This document shows positions 28,111-37,704 of a stretch of DNA of 64,000 bases, piece after piece. The translations under genes and the position numbers were made by a program. Below the pieces are notes generated by a model that was not told where the DNA came from, did not search any database, and worked only from the letters and a program-made list of their open reading frames with translations. Positions within the stretch are counted from its first letter, which is position 1. The number at the start of each line of letters is the position of its first letter. Source of the stretch: Candidatus Propionivibrio dominans (GTDB lineage Bacteria > Pseudomonadota > Gammaproteobacteria > Burkholderiales > Rhodocyclaceae); contig JADJNC010000009.1 of NCBI GenBank assembly GCA_016709335.1, forward strand, positions 1 through 64,000, in the 5' to 3' direction.

Positions 28111-29274
28111 TCAGAAAGACCTCGGCAAACCGAGGACGTGCTCGGCCACGTAGGCATAAATCATGTTGGTGGAAATCGGCGCCACCTGGTACAGACGGGT
28201 CTCGCGGAACTTGCGTTCGACATCGTATTCGTTGGCAAAACCGAAGCCGCCGTGGAACTGGATGCAGGCGTTGGCCGCTTCCCAGCTCGCCTTGGCAGCG
28301 AGGTATTTGGCCATGTTGGCCTGCGCCGCGCAGGGCTGGCCGGCATCGAACAGTTCGCAGGCCTTGAAGCGCATCAGATTGGCGGCTTCGACTTCGATGT
28401 AGGCGTCGGCAATCGGGAACTGCACGCCCTGGTTTTGCCCGATCGGGCGGCCAAAAACCACGCGCTCCTTGACGTATTTCGTCACCCGGTCGAGAAACCA
28501 GTAGCCGTCGCCGATGCATTCGGCGGCAATCAGCGTGCGCTCGGCGTTCAGGCCATCGAGGATGTATCTGAAGCCCTGGCCTTCCTGCCCAATCAGGTTT
28601 TCCTCCGGTATTTCCAGATTCTCGAAGAACAGCTCGTTGGTCTCGTGGTTAACCATGTTGCGGATCGGGCGTACCGTCATTCCGGTCTTTTCGGCCAGCC
28701 GCAGGTCGACCATGAAGATCGACATGCCTTCGGACTTTTTCCTGACGTCGGCCAGCGGCGTGGTGCGCGCCAGCAAAATCATCCACTCCGAGTGCTGCAC
28801 GCGGGATATCCACACCTTCTGGCCATTGACCACGTAACGATCGCCCTTTTTTACGGCGCTGGTCTTGATTTTGGTGGTGTCAGTGCCGGTAGTCGGTTCG
28901 GTCACGCCCATCGACTGCAAACGCCATTCGCCGCTGGCGATTTTTGGCAGGTACCGCTCCTTCTGCGCGAGCGATCCGTGGCGCAACAGCGTACCCATGT
29001 TGTACATCTGGCCGTGGCAGGCACCCGAGTTGCCGCCGCTGCGATTGATCTCTTCCATGATCACCGAAGCTTCAACCAGGCCCAGACCGGAGCCGCCGTA
29101 TTCATGTGGAATCAAGGCGGCCAGCCAGCCAGCCTGGGTCAGGGCCTCGACAAAAGCCTCGGGGTAGCCACGCTGCTCGTCGATGTTGCGGTGGTAGCCA
29201 TCGGGAAACCCGGCGCACAGGGCACGCACCGCATCGCGGATGTCCTGGTACCGGTCGGGGGCGGTTTTGATCAT
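28111..29274 (-). CDS. Acyl-CoA dehydrogenase
   Basis: 387 aa with the standard three-domain fold: FAD/substrate motif MGVTEPTTGTDTTKIKTSA (about 122-140), FWISRVQHSEWMIL-type beta domain, and C-terminal helices with FHGGFGFANEYDVERKFRETRLYQVAPIST. The usual catalytic Glu of medium/short-chain enzymes near the C-terminus (YEG) is replaced by APIS, whereas E245 in GLNAER aligns with the alternative position used by isovaleryl-CoA and long-chain dehydrogenases. Oxidises an acyl-CoA and passes electrons to ETF; substrate unknown. Stands alone. Confidence 0.88.
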   Translation of the reverse strand: MIKTAPDRYQDIRDAVRALCAGFPDGYHRNIDEQRGYPEAFVEALTQAGWLAALIPHEYGGSGLGLVEASVIMEEINRSGGNSGACHGQMYNMGTLLRHGSLAQKERYLPKIASGEWRLQSMGVTEPTTGTDTTKIKTSAVKKGDRYVVNGQKVWISRVQHSEWMILLARTTPLADVRKKSEGMSIFMVDLRLAEKTGMTVRPIRNMVNHETNELFFENLEIPEENLIGQEGQGFRYILDGLNAERTLIAAECIGDGYWFLDRVTKYVKERVVFGRPIGQNQGVQFPIADAYIEVEAANLMRFKACELFDAGQPCAAQANMAKYLAAKASWEAANACIQFHGGFGFANEYDVERKFRETRLYQVAPISTNMIYAYVAEHVLGLPRSF

Positions 29275-29639
29275 GGTTCTGCTGTCGGTTGTTGGGAGAT
29301 CAGGCGAGTCCGGGCTTGCACGGCAGGGTCAGCCCGTCTTGCAGACTCAGCGTGTTTGTCGCACTTTATCCCAATGGTGGTTCGTGTTGCCAGTGTTAAC
29401 TCGAAACACATGTCGTCAAGTCTGGCGCCTGGATTCAACCCCTCCCGGCCTCCCCTTGTCAGGGGAGGGGGGCCTCGCGGGGCTGGGGGGATTTGCGGCG
29501 GTGTATCTCGTCAATGAGAATTCCGTGCTGTAGAGACATATTTCGGACAGAATGGCGGCCTTGCTTGAAACAGTCGATCGAAGCGGAAAGCCGGGATCGG
29601 CTGATCGGCGCGTCAATCAAAACCATGAGGAGATTTTGC
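29275..29639. other. Intergenic region with G/C-rich hairpin
   Basis: About 365 bp. CCTCCCC (29449-29455) pairs with GGGGAGG (29462-29468) over a six-base loop, but has no T-tract on either strand. It resembles the C/G-rich hairpin cores in other intergenic regions of this window. No gene is supported. Confidence 0.45.
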
Positions 29640-30383
29640 ATGATCGTGAAAGGCATCGTTTTCGATATCAACGGAACAATGACGGATATCCTGACGAATG
29701 AAGCAGACGACGGCGTGTATCGTGTCATCAGCAATCTTTTATCATATCAGGGTGTTTTTCTCGACCCGGCCGCAACCAAGGATTTGTATTTCAGTATCCA
29801 GAAGGAGCAGCGTGCGGCAGCCCAGGAACCCTACCCGGAATTCGATGCCATTGAAATCTTTCGTGAAATCATCAGGCAGCATTCGACAGACTTCACGCGC
29901 GCGCTGCCGGCCGCAAAGCTTGAACAGCTTCCCGGATTGTTCGCCGAAACCTACCGTGCCGCCTCCCGACACCGCCTGCAGCTCTATCCAGGCGTCGATC
30001 AAACCATCCGGCAACTGCACCAGAACTATCGTCTGGCAATAGTTTCCGATGCCCAGACGGCCTACGCCATCCCGGAGCTGAACGCCGTCGGGCTCTACGG
30101 GTATTTTGACCCGATCATCGTCTCGGGAGACTACGGTTACCGCAAGCCCGACGAACGCCTATTTACAAACGCATTGAGTGCCATGGGAATTGACGCATCA
30201 GAGGTAATCTATGTCGGCAACGACATGCACTGCGATGTTCACGGGGCGCAAAGACTCGGGATTAAAACGGTCTTTTTCAAGTCGAACCAGGGGAACCAGG
30301 AAATGCAAGGCGTAGAGCCCGACTACATCATTTATCATTTCCCGGAATTGCTGAACGCTGTCCGGTTTTTTGAAAGCCGGTAG
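29640..30383 (+). CDS. HAD-superfamily hydrolase
   Basis: 247 aa from the ATG following GAGGAG. Motif I is FDINGTMTD, with the usual second Asp replaced by Asn (DxN); motif II VSDAQ; motif III GYRKPDERLF; motif IV GNDMHCDVHGAQRLG. The cap is helical between I and II (C1 type). Probably a small-molecule phosphatase; the DxN variant retains the nucleophile but lacks the general acid/base, so activity could be reduced or different. Confidence 0.82.
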   Translation: MIVKGIVFDINGTMTDILTNEADDGVYRVISNLLSYQGVFLDPAATKDLYFSIQKEQRAAAQEPYPEFDAIEIFREIIRQHSTDFTRALPAAKLEQLPGLFAETYRAASRHRLQLYPGVDQTIRQLHQNYRLAIVSDAQTAYAIPELNAVGLYGYFDPIIVSGDYGYRKPDERLFTNALSAMGIDASEVIYVGNDMHCDVHGAQRLGIKTVFFKSNQGNQEMQGVEPDYIIYHFPELLNAVRFFESR

Positions 30384-30557
30384 GAACGAAAGCCTCAACC
30401 CGGCATCGGAAAACCCCTTCGGGCAACGGGCTCTTCTGATCTTCCTTCGCTCGCCTTTGCCGCTGTGAGGTGCTTTGCTGAAAGCTGATAAATAGTCTGC
30501 CCCTAGCGCTGCAAGTCATGCTATTTTTTGCCTTTCTCTTACTCGAGAGTATCGCTC

Positions 30558-30971
30558 ATGACGCTGGATCGCTTGATCACCCTGACCGCCCTGTCCGGAA
30601 TGCTCGCTGCCTGCTCGACGACGGGGTCGCAGCAGACAACTGATGCAGCCCGCCAGGAAAGTGCCAAAGGCCGTCAGAATCAACAACTGAAGTTCAAGCT
30701 CGCCAGTGGCGTCTACCAGTGCGAACTCGGTCAGAGTGTCGAAATTCAGCGCGATACCCGCAATGCCAATCAGATCGAAGTCAACTGGCAGGGCAGTCGT
30801 CACACACTGCAACGCTACGACTCCTCCTCCGGTCTTCCGCGCTACGAGGACCGGCAGAATGGCCTGCTGTGGATCGATCTGCCATGGAAAAGCGTCCTGA
30901 TGGACAGCAACAATGGTCGTCCCCTCGCCAACGAGTGCAAGATGGCGCAAAACAAGACGAAGAACAGTTGA
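30558..30971 (+). CDS. Small lipoprotein of unknown function
   Basis: 137 aa with signal peptide and lipobox LAAC (ITLTALSGMLAAC). The mature part has a lysozyme-inhibitor-like look (a beta-rich segment GVYQCELGQSVEIQRD and a second cysteine near the C-terminus) but I cannot assign the family. The ATG start at 30558 puts the signal peptide at the N-terminus. No operon partners. Confidence 0.7.
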   Translation: MTLDRLITLTALSGMLAACSTTGSQQTTDAARQESAKGRQNQQLKFKLASGVYQCELGQSVEIQRDTRNANQIEVNWQGSRHTLQRYDSSSGLPRYEDRQNGLLWIDLPWKSVLMDSNNGRPLANECKMAQNKTKNS

Positions 30972-31032
30972 CTCCGGGCCGCTTCGAGCTGCGTGTTCAT
31001 CCCGTTGATGCAGGTTATCAAGGCACCCACAA

Positions 31033-31142
31033 CGTCTTCGGCGAAAGCCGGAATCAAGCCTTCTCCATATCCAAAACCATCAGATAAACCAGCTGACCTG
31101 GCTTTTGCCCGAAGGATTCCGGCGTGCGCCGGGGTGACGAGT
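31033..31142. repeat. Degenerate paired-hairpin repeat
   Basis: TTCGGCGAAAGCCGGAAT near 31038-31055 and GATTCCGGCGTGCGCCGGGG near 31113-31132 are the two hairpin halves of the dispersed REP-like repeat, with a diverged spacer. It lies between convergent genes and could act in transcript 3'-end stabilisation. Confidence 0.6.
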
Positions 31143-31176
31143 TGGAAATCAGGCTTCGATGATTTATTCACAGCGT

Positions 31177-32886
31177 TCAGTCGACGCTTTGCCGGATCGC
31201 CAGATGGCGCTCCTGTCGCTGCGCCAGCGCCCGTGCATGGGGCAGGGGCGCATCGCGCCTGGGTAACAGCCCTTGCAAGGCCCTCGGATTGCCGCGCGCG
31301 CCGCTACCCGCATAGTCGGACACCAGGGCTTGTTGAACGGTCTGTGCAGGCCACCCGCGCCTGGTGCAGAGATAATCAAACAGGGCATCGACCAGAAACT
31401 CGGGCGACAGGCCGCTGGATTTTCCCGTGCGCTCCCACAGCCAGTCAGCAAAGCCAAGAAAAGCATAAAACGGCGAATCCGCCACCCCATTGACGAGGGT
31501 ACGAGCAGGCCGGCGGGCATCCGTTTGCACCTGCCCACCCTCACCGAGCAGCAAGGACAGCGTCTGTCTGAAGCGCCCGGAATTGGCCACCCGCTCCCAA
31601 TAGCGCGAGAAGCGGATGAAGCGCTGGATCGTCGCCGAATCCACCGCCCCGGTTTGCTGCACCGCGTAAGGCGGGACAGCGTCATACACCATGCCGAATC
31701 CGGCCGTATGCCGGTCAATCGGGGTGCCGCGCAAACGCTTCAGCAGACCCGGCTGAATCTCGTGCGCGCCGATGGCATAGAGACGGTCAAAACCACGGGC
31801 AAAGCTCTCCAGCGTTTCGCCGGGCAGGCCAAAGATCAAGTCGGCGTGCACGTGGGCCTTCGAATCATTAATCAGCCAGCGCAGGTTGGCCTCGCTTCTG
31901 GCGTTGTCCTGCTGGCGCGAAATGCGCTGCTGCACCTCGACATTGAAGCTCTGGATGCCGACCTCGAATTGCAGCACACCCGGCGGAAACTGGGCGATCA
32001 CCTGTTTGAGGCGATCGGGCAGATGATCGGGGACGACCTCAAAATGCACGAACAGATCGCCTGACGGATTGCCCATTCCCGGTGCGGGCAAGCGATCGAG
32101 AAAAAACTGAAGGATGCGCACCGAGGCGTCAATCTTCAAATTGAAGGTGCGGTCAACAAACTTGAAATTGCGCGCGCCACGCAGGTACAAGCCCTGCATT
32201 GCCGCCAGGAAGGCCTCCAGATCGAACGCCCAGGCCGTTCGGTCCAGTGCGCTCAGACAGAATTCACAGGTGAAAGGGCAGCCCCGTGACGCCTCGACAT
32301 AGATCTGGCGGTGCTTCAGGTCGGTGTCGGAATATTCGGCGTAGGGCAGTGCTATCCGCTTCAAGTCCGGCTGCTCTCCGGCGATTACCTTGTGCAAGGG
32401 GCGAGTACCGTTCAACAGGGCGCGGCATAGTCCGGGGAAGCTCAGGTCGCCCCAGCCGGTGATGATATGGTCGGCGAGCTGGACGATTTCCTGCCTGTCG
32501 AGCTCATGGCTGACCTCCGGCCCGCCCAGAACCACGATTATCCCTGGGCGTGCCGCCTTGAGCAGCCGCAGCACGGCGGTGGTTTGCACGACGTTCCAGA
32601 TATAGACGCCCAGGCCGACGATTTGCGGACCTCGGGCGCCCCGCACCGCGCTTGATGCCGGGCCGTCCAGCGTCAGCAACAGCTCATCGACCACGTCCTG
32701 CGCCTTGCGCGCGATAGTGAATTCGCATAACGCCGTCTGTGCCCTCAGATCGCCCATGTTGGCCAGCAGGTAGCGCAGCCCGAGCGACGCATGAATATAC
32801 TTTGCGTTGAGCGTGGCCAGAACGATGGCCGGAGGAAGTGCAGGCTGATTGGAAACCATTCCGGCATTATCAAAGCACAGGCTCAT
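31177..32886 (-). CDS. B12-binding-domain radical SAM protein (DUF4080 family)
   Basis: 569 aa. N-terminal cobalamin-binding-like Rossmann domain (about 20-150: GLGVYIWNV, VVLGGPEVSHE), radical SAM core with cluster cysteines C203, C207, C210 (ASRGCPFTCEFC) and GLPGETLESF, then a C-terminal DUF4080 extension. Such proteins do B12-dependent or B12-domain-containing methylation and related radical chemistry; the substrate is unknown. An alternative start (MVSNQPALPP, 32859) is equally plausible. Confidence 0.85.
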   Translation of the reverse strand: MSLCFDNAGMVSNQPALPPAIVLATLNAKYIHASLGLRYLLANMGDLRAQTALCEFTIARKAQDVVDELLLTLDGPASSAVRGARGPQIVGLGVYIWNVVQTTAVLRLLKAARPGIIVVLGGPEVSHELDRQEIVQLADHIITGWGDLSFPGLCRALLNGTRPLHKVIAGEQPDLKRIALPYAEYSDTDLKHRQIYVEASRGCPFTCEFCLSALDRTAWAFDLEAFLAAMQGLYLRGARNFKFVDRTFNLKIDASVRILQFFLDRLPAPGMGNPSGDLFVHFEVVPDHLPDRLKQVIAQFPPGVLQFEVGIQSFNVEVQQRISRQQDNARSEANLRWLINDSKAHVHADLIFGLPGETLESFARGFDRLYAIGAHEIQPGLLKRLRGTPIDRHTAGFGMVYDAVPPYAVQQTGAVDSATIQRFIRFSRYWERVANSGRFRQTLSLLLGEGGQVQTDARRPARTLVNGVADSPFYAFLGFADWLWERTGKSSGLSPEFLVDALFDYLCTRRGWPAQTVQQALVSDYAGSGARGNPRALQGLLPRRDAPLPHARALAQRQERHLAIRQSVD

Positions 32887-32992
32887 TCCGGGAAACTGTT
32901 TTTCTCGCCCTTACGAGGGCTGCCCTGATGTTATTGGCCAATACGTCGTTCGACGCCCTTGGTCAAAGGTCGCGCAAGTGGGCCAGTTCCCA

Positions 32993-34871
32993 TTACTGGC
33001 AGTCGCCACGCAAGGCCGTGACATCCATCTGAAGCCGTTCCGGTGACGCCTCGGCGGCAGGCACGGCAGGACCCATGACCAGTTCGATGCGTGAAAACAA
33101 GCCACGGCGGAACGGCCGGGTCATCGCCGGACCATCCTTGCGCGAGAAGAAGCTGCCCCACAGGCCGCGCAGGGCCATCGGTACCACGGGGACCGGGTTG
33201 CGCTGCAGGATGCGGGTGATGCCGGGGCGGAAGGGATTGATGTTGCCGTCGGCGGTGATCCTGCCCTCGGGGAATATACCGACGAGATCGCCGGCATCGA
33301 GCGCCTTGGCGACTTCATCGAAGGCCTTATCCATCATTGCCTGATCTTCCCTGGCCGAGGCGATCGGGATGGCCTTGCTGGTGCGGAAAACGAAGTTGAG
33401 CACCGGCCAGCGAAAGATCTGGTGATCCATGACAAAGCGGATCGGACGGCGGCAGGCGGCCATGATCACCAGGGCATCGACGAAGCTGACATGGTTGCAG
33501 ACGATCACCGCCGGACCCTCCTCCGGCACCTGGTCCAGCTCCTGCACACGCAGGCGATAAACACTGTGAATCAGCATCCAGACGATGAAGCACAGCAGGA
33601 ATTCGGGCACCAGGCCGTAGATGAACAGCGCCACCGCGGCGTTGCAGAGCGCTGCCACGGCAAAAAGCAGCGGAATCGACAGACCGGCGGCAAGCAGGCC
33701 GGCGGCACAGAGGGCACCGACCACCATGAACAGTGCATTCATGATGTTGTTGGCGGCGATGATGCGGGCGCCGTGCGCGGGGTTGGAGCGCTGCTGCACC
33801 AGCGCATACAGCGGAACGATGAAGAAGCCGCCGAAGATGCCGATCATCGCCAGGTCGAGCAATACTCGCCAGGTCTGCTCGTAGGCCAGCAGGCCGATCG
33901 CACCCAGCGGCGAGGGCGAGGGCGAGGCGGGCGAGGCGATGGCGAGGTCGAGCGCGAACAGCGTCAGGCCGATCGATCCCAGCGGAACCAGGCCCAGTTC
34001 GACGCGGCGCGCCGAGAGCTTTTCGCATAACAGCGAGCCGACGCCGATGCCGAAGGTGAAGGTCGCCAGCAGCAGGGTCACTGCGGTTTCGCTGCCGCCG
34101 AGGACGTTCTTCGTGTAGGCGGGAAACTGGGCTAGGAACATCGCGCCGAACAGCCAGAACCACGATATTCCCATGATCGAGAGGAAAACGGTCTGGTTCT
34201 CGCGGGCAAACCGGATGTTGCGCCAGGTCTCGGTCAGCGGATTGATACTGATGGCCAGCGTCGGCGCTGGCGGCGCGGCGGCAGGAATCGAACGCGAGGC
34301 ACCATAGCCGGCGATGGCAATCGCCAGACCGGCGCCGGTGATCCATGCCGTCCCGCCCTGACTGCCGGCGAGCAGGCCGCCGAGCAGGGTGCCGACCAGG
34401 ATGGCGATGAAGGTGCCGGCCTCGATCAGCGCGTTGCCGCCGACCAGTTCTTCGCTCTTGAGGTGCTGTGGCAGGATCGCGTACTTCACCGGGCCGAACA
34501 GTGTCGAATGCAGTCCCAGCAGAAAGAGGCTGACAAACAGAATCGCAATGCTGTGAAGCATGAAACCCAGGCCCGCCACCAGCACGATGCCGATTTCCAG
34601 CAGCTTTCACCATCTGCGCCAGCCGCGCCTTGTCGTATTTGTCGGCCAGTTGCCCCGCCGTCGCGGAAAACAGGAAGAAGGGCAGGATGAAAATTCCCGC
34701 CGCCAGGTTGGCCAGCAGTTCGGGCTTCAGCGTGGTCCAGCTCGCCGCCTGGAAGGTCAGCAGGACGATCATCGCGTTCTTCAGCACGTTGTCGTTGAGT
34801 GCGCCGAGGAACTGGGTGACGAACAGCGGGGCGAAGCGGCGGGCGCGCAGCAGGCCGGATTGGGTACTCAT
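32993..34871 (-). pseudogene. MFS transporter-acyltransferase fusion, frameshifted
   Basis: N-terminal MFS part begins at 34871 (RFAPLFVTQFLGALNDNVLKN, LADKYDKARLAQMVK), then the frame breaks near 34603; the rest (VLVAGLGFMLHSIAIL onward) is in another frame to 32993. One extra G in GTGAAAGCTGCTGG (minus strand) accounts for it; deleting it restores VKLLEIGIVLVAG. The C-terminal ~190 residues are a PlsC-type acyltransferase (ICNHVSFVDALV, FPEGRIT). LplT-Aas-like fusions move and reacylate lysophospholipids at the inner membrane. Genuine decay or sequencing error cannot be separated here. Confidence 0.8.
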
Positions 34872-34948
34872 CGGGAGGATTCCTTAAGGCAGGTTGTTTG
34901 GGCGTTCCACAGGGATGTCATATTGTCGCAAGAATCATGAAAGCCGGT

Positions 34949-35836
34949 TCAGGTTTCAATGGCCGCCGGGCGCCACGGGCGATCGTCTGGCAAGGTGTGG
35001 AGTCGCAGCGGCGCACCGCCGAGACCGGAACGTTGCATCCAGGCGAACACCGAGTCGACCGTGACGGTGTCGATCTGCCCGGCCATGCGCCGCCCGAAGG
35101 GATGGTCGTCGAAGCTGATGCTGGCCGACGACACGCGGGCCCCGAGGCGCGTCATGGACGATATCTGCAAGGTCGTCGGCCGGTAATCGTGGGCGAGCAG
35201 CCAGCTACGAGCCGCTGCGCGGCTAACCACGGCGGGATCCACCAGCATCGCCAGGGTTTCGATCGCCCACTGGTTGCTTTGCTGATAGGGCCCGGACCAC
35301 GGATAGGCGAGCATGTTGTAGCGCGGTTCGTGCAGCGTGGTCAAGAGCATGTCATCCTTCAGTTGCTTCGTCAGGCGCATGGCGATCCCCGGCTTGAATA
35401 CCACGATACCGGCTTCGTGAGCGTAAAGACCGTCGCCGAAGAATTCGGCCAGTCCTTGCCGGTAGAGCATGCTGCGCTCGCTGCCACATTGGTTGAGCTT
35501 GTGCACCACACGCCATGCGCCGCGACCGCCGAGTGCCGCATCGTCGCGATAGGCGATGCCGAGATGCGAATAGCGCAGGCCGTACTGGCTGAGATCCTGC
35601 CCGGCGCGGGCGATCAGAACGACCTGGGTGCCGTCGCGCCTGGCCATCTCGTCGAGCTGGTCGGCAACGCTGGCCGCCAGCGCCAGGTCGCGCCTGATCG
35701 AATCCAGGCTGGGCTTGCGCGGCTCGCAATTCTGCCCGGCCAGTGCCGGACCACCGGCACCGGCCAGGGTCGCCACGAGCATCACGGCGCATAGTGCGCG
35801 GCAGCCGCCGCCCATCAACCGGCTCAGGAAGTTCAT
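34949..35836 (-). CDS. DUF2145 family exported protein
   Basis: 295 aa from the ATG at 35836 with GAGGAT upstream; longer frames upstream only overlap the preceding gene. Signal peptide (ALCAVMLVATLAGAGGPALA) then CEPRKPSL, conserved YSHLGIAYRDD and WRVVHKLNQCGS of DUF2145. Function unknown; a papain/NlpC-like cysteine hydrolase fold has been suggested for similar exported proteins, which I cannot verify. Last gene of a three-gene operon; its start overlaps the preceding stop (TGATG). Confidence 0.8.
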   Translation of the reverse strand: MNFLSRLMGGGCRALCAVMLVATLAGAGGPALAGQNCEPRKPSLDSIRRDLALAASVADQLDEMARRDGTQVVLIARAGQDLSQYGLRYSHLGIAYRDDAALGGRGAWRVVHKLNQCGSERSMLYRQGLAEFFGDGLYAHEAGIVVFKPGIAMRLTKQLKDDMLLTTLHEPRYNMLAYPWSGPYQQSNQWAIETLAMLVDPAVVSRAAARSWLLAHDYRPTTLQISSMTRLGARVSSASISFDDHPFGRRMAGQIDTVTVDSVFAWMQRSGLGGAPLRLHTLPDDRPWRPAAIET

Positions 35837-36285
35837 CACCGTATCCTCTCGTTGTAGAGCAGCGACTCGCCCAGGGCATTGGGCACCAGGCACAGCACTT
35901 CGCCGGCGACGGAGAGCAGCCAGCCGGCGGCGATGGCGGTAACCGATATGGCGGTTCCGGCCACCACCAGCGATGCAGCGGCGACTTCTCCGCTGAAGCG
36001 CAGGCTGGCAGTGGCGCCGTCCGAGACGCGGCGCAGCAGCCACACCGTACCCGTGGCGGAAGCCTCGACGGCGACCACGGTCAGCATGGCGCCGGCACTG
36101 AGGATCGTCACCGGCGCGACGCTGAGCACGGCGACCGGCAGCGAGAGCAAAAGGCTTGATGCGGCGCTGGCCTCCACTGCGCCGCCATGCGCCCGGCTGG
36201 GTGCGGCCAGAAAGGCAGCGGCGGTAGCGAAAGACAGGCCGATCAGGGTGTGCAAGGCGCGGCGGCGGGAGCTATCGTGTTTCAT
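35836..36285 (-). CDS. Hypothetical exported protein with hydrophobic segments
   Basis: 149 aa with a basic N-terminus (KHDSSRRRALHTL) that resembles a Tat-type leader and ends at AAPSRA. The rest is alanine/valine-rich with two to three hydrophobic stretches, so it is either exported or inner-membrane. No family recognised. Coupled to the DUF2145 gene by a TGATG overlap and preceded 35 bp upstream by the YiaA/B gene. Confidence 0.65.
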   Translation of the reverse strand: MKHDSSRRRALHTLIGLSFATAAAFLAAPSRAHGGAVEASAASSLLLSLPVAVLSVAPVTILSAGAMLTVVAVEASATGTVWLLRRVSDGATASLRFSGEVAAASLVVAGTAISVTAIAAGWLLSVAGEVLCLVPNALGESLLYNERIR

Positions 36286-36320
36286 GTGGGTTCTCCTTGA
36301 TCGTGAGTGGATCGATTGAT

Positions 36321-36818
36321 TTAGTGGTTCGTGCTGGCGTGAGTTGCCGCTTGTGCCGTAGCGGATTCGCTGGCGGGCAGCGCAAGGGCTGGGTCCTGTC
36401 CGTGTTCGAATCGCTCGGCCTCGTAGGCATCGCGCAGGGTCTTGGCCAGCGTGAATGCCGACGAGATCAGGTACAGCCAACTGACCAGCAGATAAGCCTT
36501 CCAGGTCGGGTTGATCTCCATGCGCCACAGCCCCCAGCCAGTGAGTGCCATGGCCAGGGCGAAGCCGCCCCAGACGACCATGCCCCACATCGGCGTGTCG
36601 GAGGAAGCGATGGCTTTGTCGCGGACATATTTCGACAGCACGAAGGCCGCCGAAAGGCAGAAGAAATAGCCCATGATCATAAAGACGCGGTCGAGATCCC
36701 CGCCCGGTAGCCACGCCAGTCCGCTGCCGCAGACCAGCACGGCGATGCCGAAGGAAATCCATACCTGCATGCGCCAGGCGCCTGTGTCGCGTTGAATGAT
36801 GCGAATCGTGCTTTCCAT
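36321..36818 (-). CDS. YiaA/YiaB-family inner-membrane protein
   Basis: 165 aa from the ATG after AAGGAGAAC. Four helices in two YiaAB-type pairs (ISFGIAVLVCGSGLAWLPGG / MIMGYFFCLSAAFVLSKYVRD; GMVVWGGFALAMALTGWG / YLLVSWLYLISSAFTLAKTLRD). Function unknown. First gene of the three-gene operon divergent from the HTH regulator at 36961. Confidence 0.82.
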   Translation of the reverse strand: MESTIRIIQRDTGAWRMQVWISFGIAVLVCGSGLAWLPGGDLDRVFMIMGYFFCLSAAFVLSKYVRDKAIASSDTPMWGMVVWGGFALAMALTGWGLWRMEINPTWKAYLLVSWLYLISSAFTLAKTLRDAYEAERFEHGQDPALALPASESATAQAATHASTNH

Positions 36819-36919
36819 GATGTTCTCCTTGTTGGTTGTGTCGGGTGACGGGCACATCATCGGCGCGCTTGGTCAGCGGTACAAGCAAGAGCGACGATGT
36901 GCCATTTATCTCGACTTGT

Positions 36920-36938
36920 AGTATCGTTGGAAGATACT
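36920..36938. promoter_or_regulatory. Candidate operator between divergent genes
   Basis: Perfect inverted repeat AGTATC-N7-GATACT, 22 bp before the HTH-regulator start and 102 bp before the YiaA/B start. Its position in a divergent promoter region beside a Cro/C1-type regulator suggests autoregulation or control of the operon. Not experimentally known. Confidence 0.45.
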
Positions 36939-36960
36939 TTTATCCGGAATTGTAAATGTC

Positions 36961-37704
36961 ATGAGCACCACAGCCGATCTGATTACGCACCTCAAGAGCG
37001 AACTCAAGGCCGCCGGGGTCACGTATGCCGTGGTTGCCGGGCGCCTCGGTATGGCCGAATCCAGCGTCAAACGGATGTTCTCGAAAGGCGGTGACATGCC
37101 GGTGTCGCGCATCGACGATATCTGCCGCACCATCAATCTCGACTTTGCCGACCTCGCCCGCCGCGTCGCCGATACCCAGCCCCTGATGCTGGAATTGACG
37201 CTGGCGCAGGAGAAGGCGGTCGTTGCCGACCGCACGCTGCTGGTGGTGGCGATCTGCGTCGTCAGCCAGATGCCCGCCGCAGAGATCCTCGCCACCTACG
37301 AGGTGAGCGAAGCGAAACTGGTCCGTGCCCTGACGCAGCTCGACCGGATCGGCATCATCGATTTGCGCCCCGGCAACCGCTATCGACTCAAGGTGGCCAA
37401 GGGTTTCCGCTGGTTGCCGCACGGCCCGGTGATGGCCTTCTTCCGCAAGGAGGTGTTGCACGATTATTTCGCCGGCGGCTTCAACGGCGAATCGGAAATG
37501 CTGATGGTGGTGCATGGCGAGATCGGTCGCGGTCTGGCCAATTCCTTCCGCGAACGTCTGACGCGCATCGGGCAGGACTTTTCCAATCAGCACCTCACCG
37601 ACCAGAAACTGCCGCCGGAGCAGCGCCGCCCCTACACCATCGTCATTGGCATGCGTTCATGGCTGATGGCGGCGCTGGCGGACATGCAAAGGCGCAAGTC
37701 CTGA
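36961..37704 (+). CDS. Cro/C1-type HTH transcriptional regulator
   Basis: 247 aa. N-terminal lambda-repressor-like HTH (about 8-65: VTYAVVAGRLGMAESSVKRMFS), then a second winged-helix-like segment (about 85-145, MPAAEILATYEVSEAKLVRALTQLDRIGIIDLRPGNRYRLKV) and a C-terminal sensor-like region. Divergent from the YiaA/B-DUF2145 operon with a palindrome in between. Confidence 0.82.
   Translation: MSTTADLITHLKSELKAAGVTYAVVAGRLGMAESSVKRMFSKGGDMPVSRIDDICRTINLDFADLARRVADTQPLMLELTLAQEKAVVADRTLLVVAICVVSQMPAAEILATYEVSEAKLVRALTQLDRIGIIDLRPGNRYRLKVAKGFRWLPHGPVMAFFRKEVLHDYFAGGFNGESEMLMVVHGEIGRGLANSFRERLTRIGQDFSNQHLTDQKLPPEQRRPYTIVIGMRSWLMAALADMQRRKS

Noticed and set aside
28138..29517. 459-codon plus-strand frame opposite the acyl-CoA dehydrogenase
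   Set aside because: Shadow frame; no recognisable domain, and the opposite strand has a complete enzyme.
33327..34600. Long continuation of the MFS N-terminal frame after 34600
   Set aside because: Arginine/proline-rich nonsense after the frameshift; the true protein continues in the other frame.
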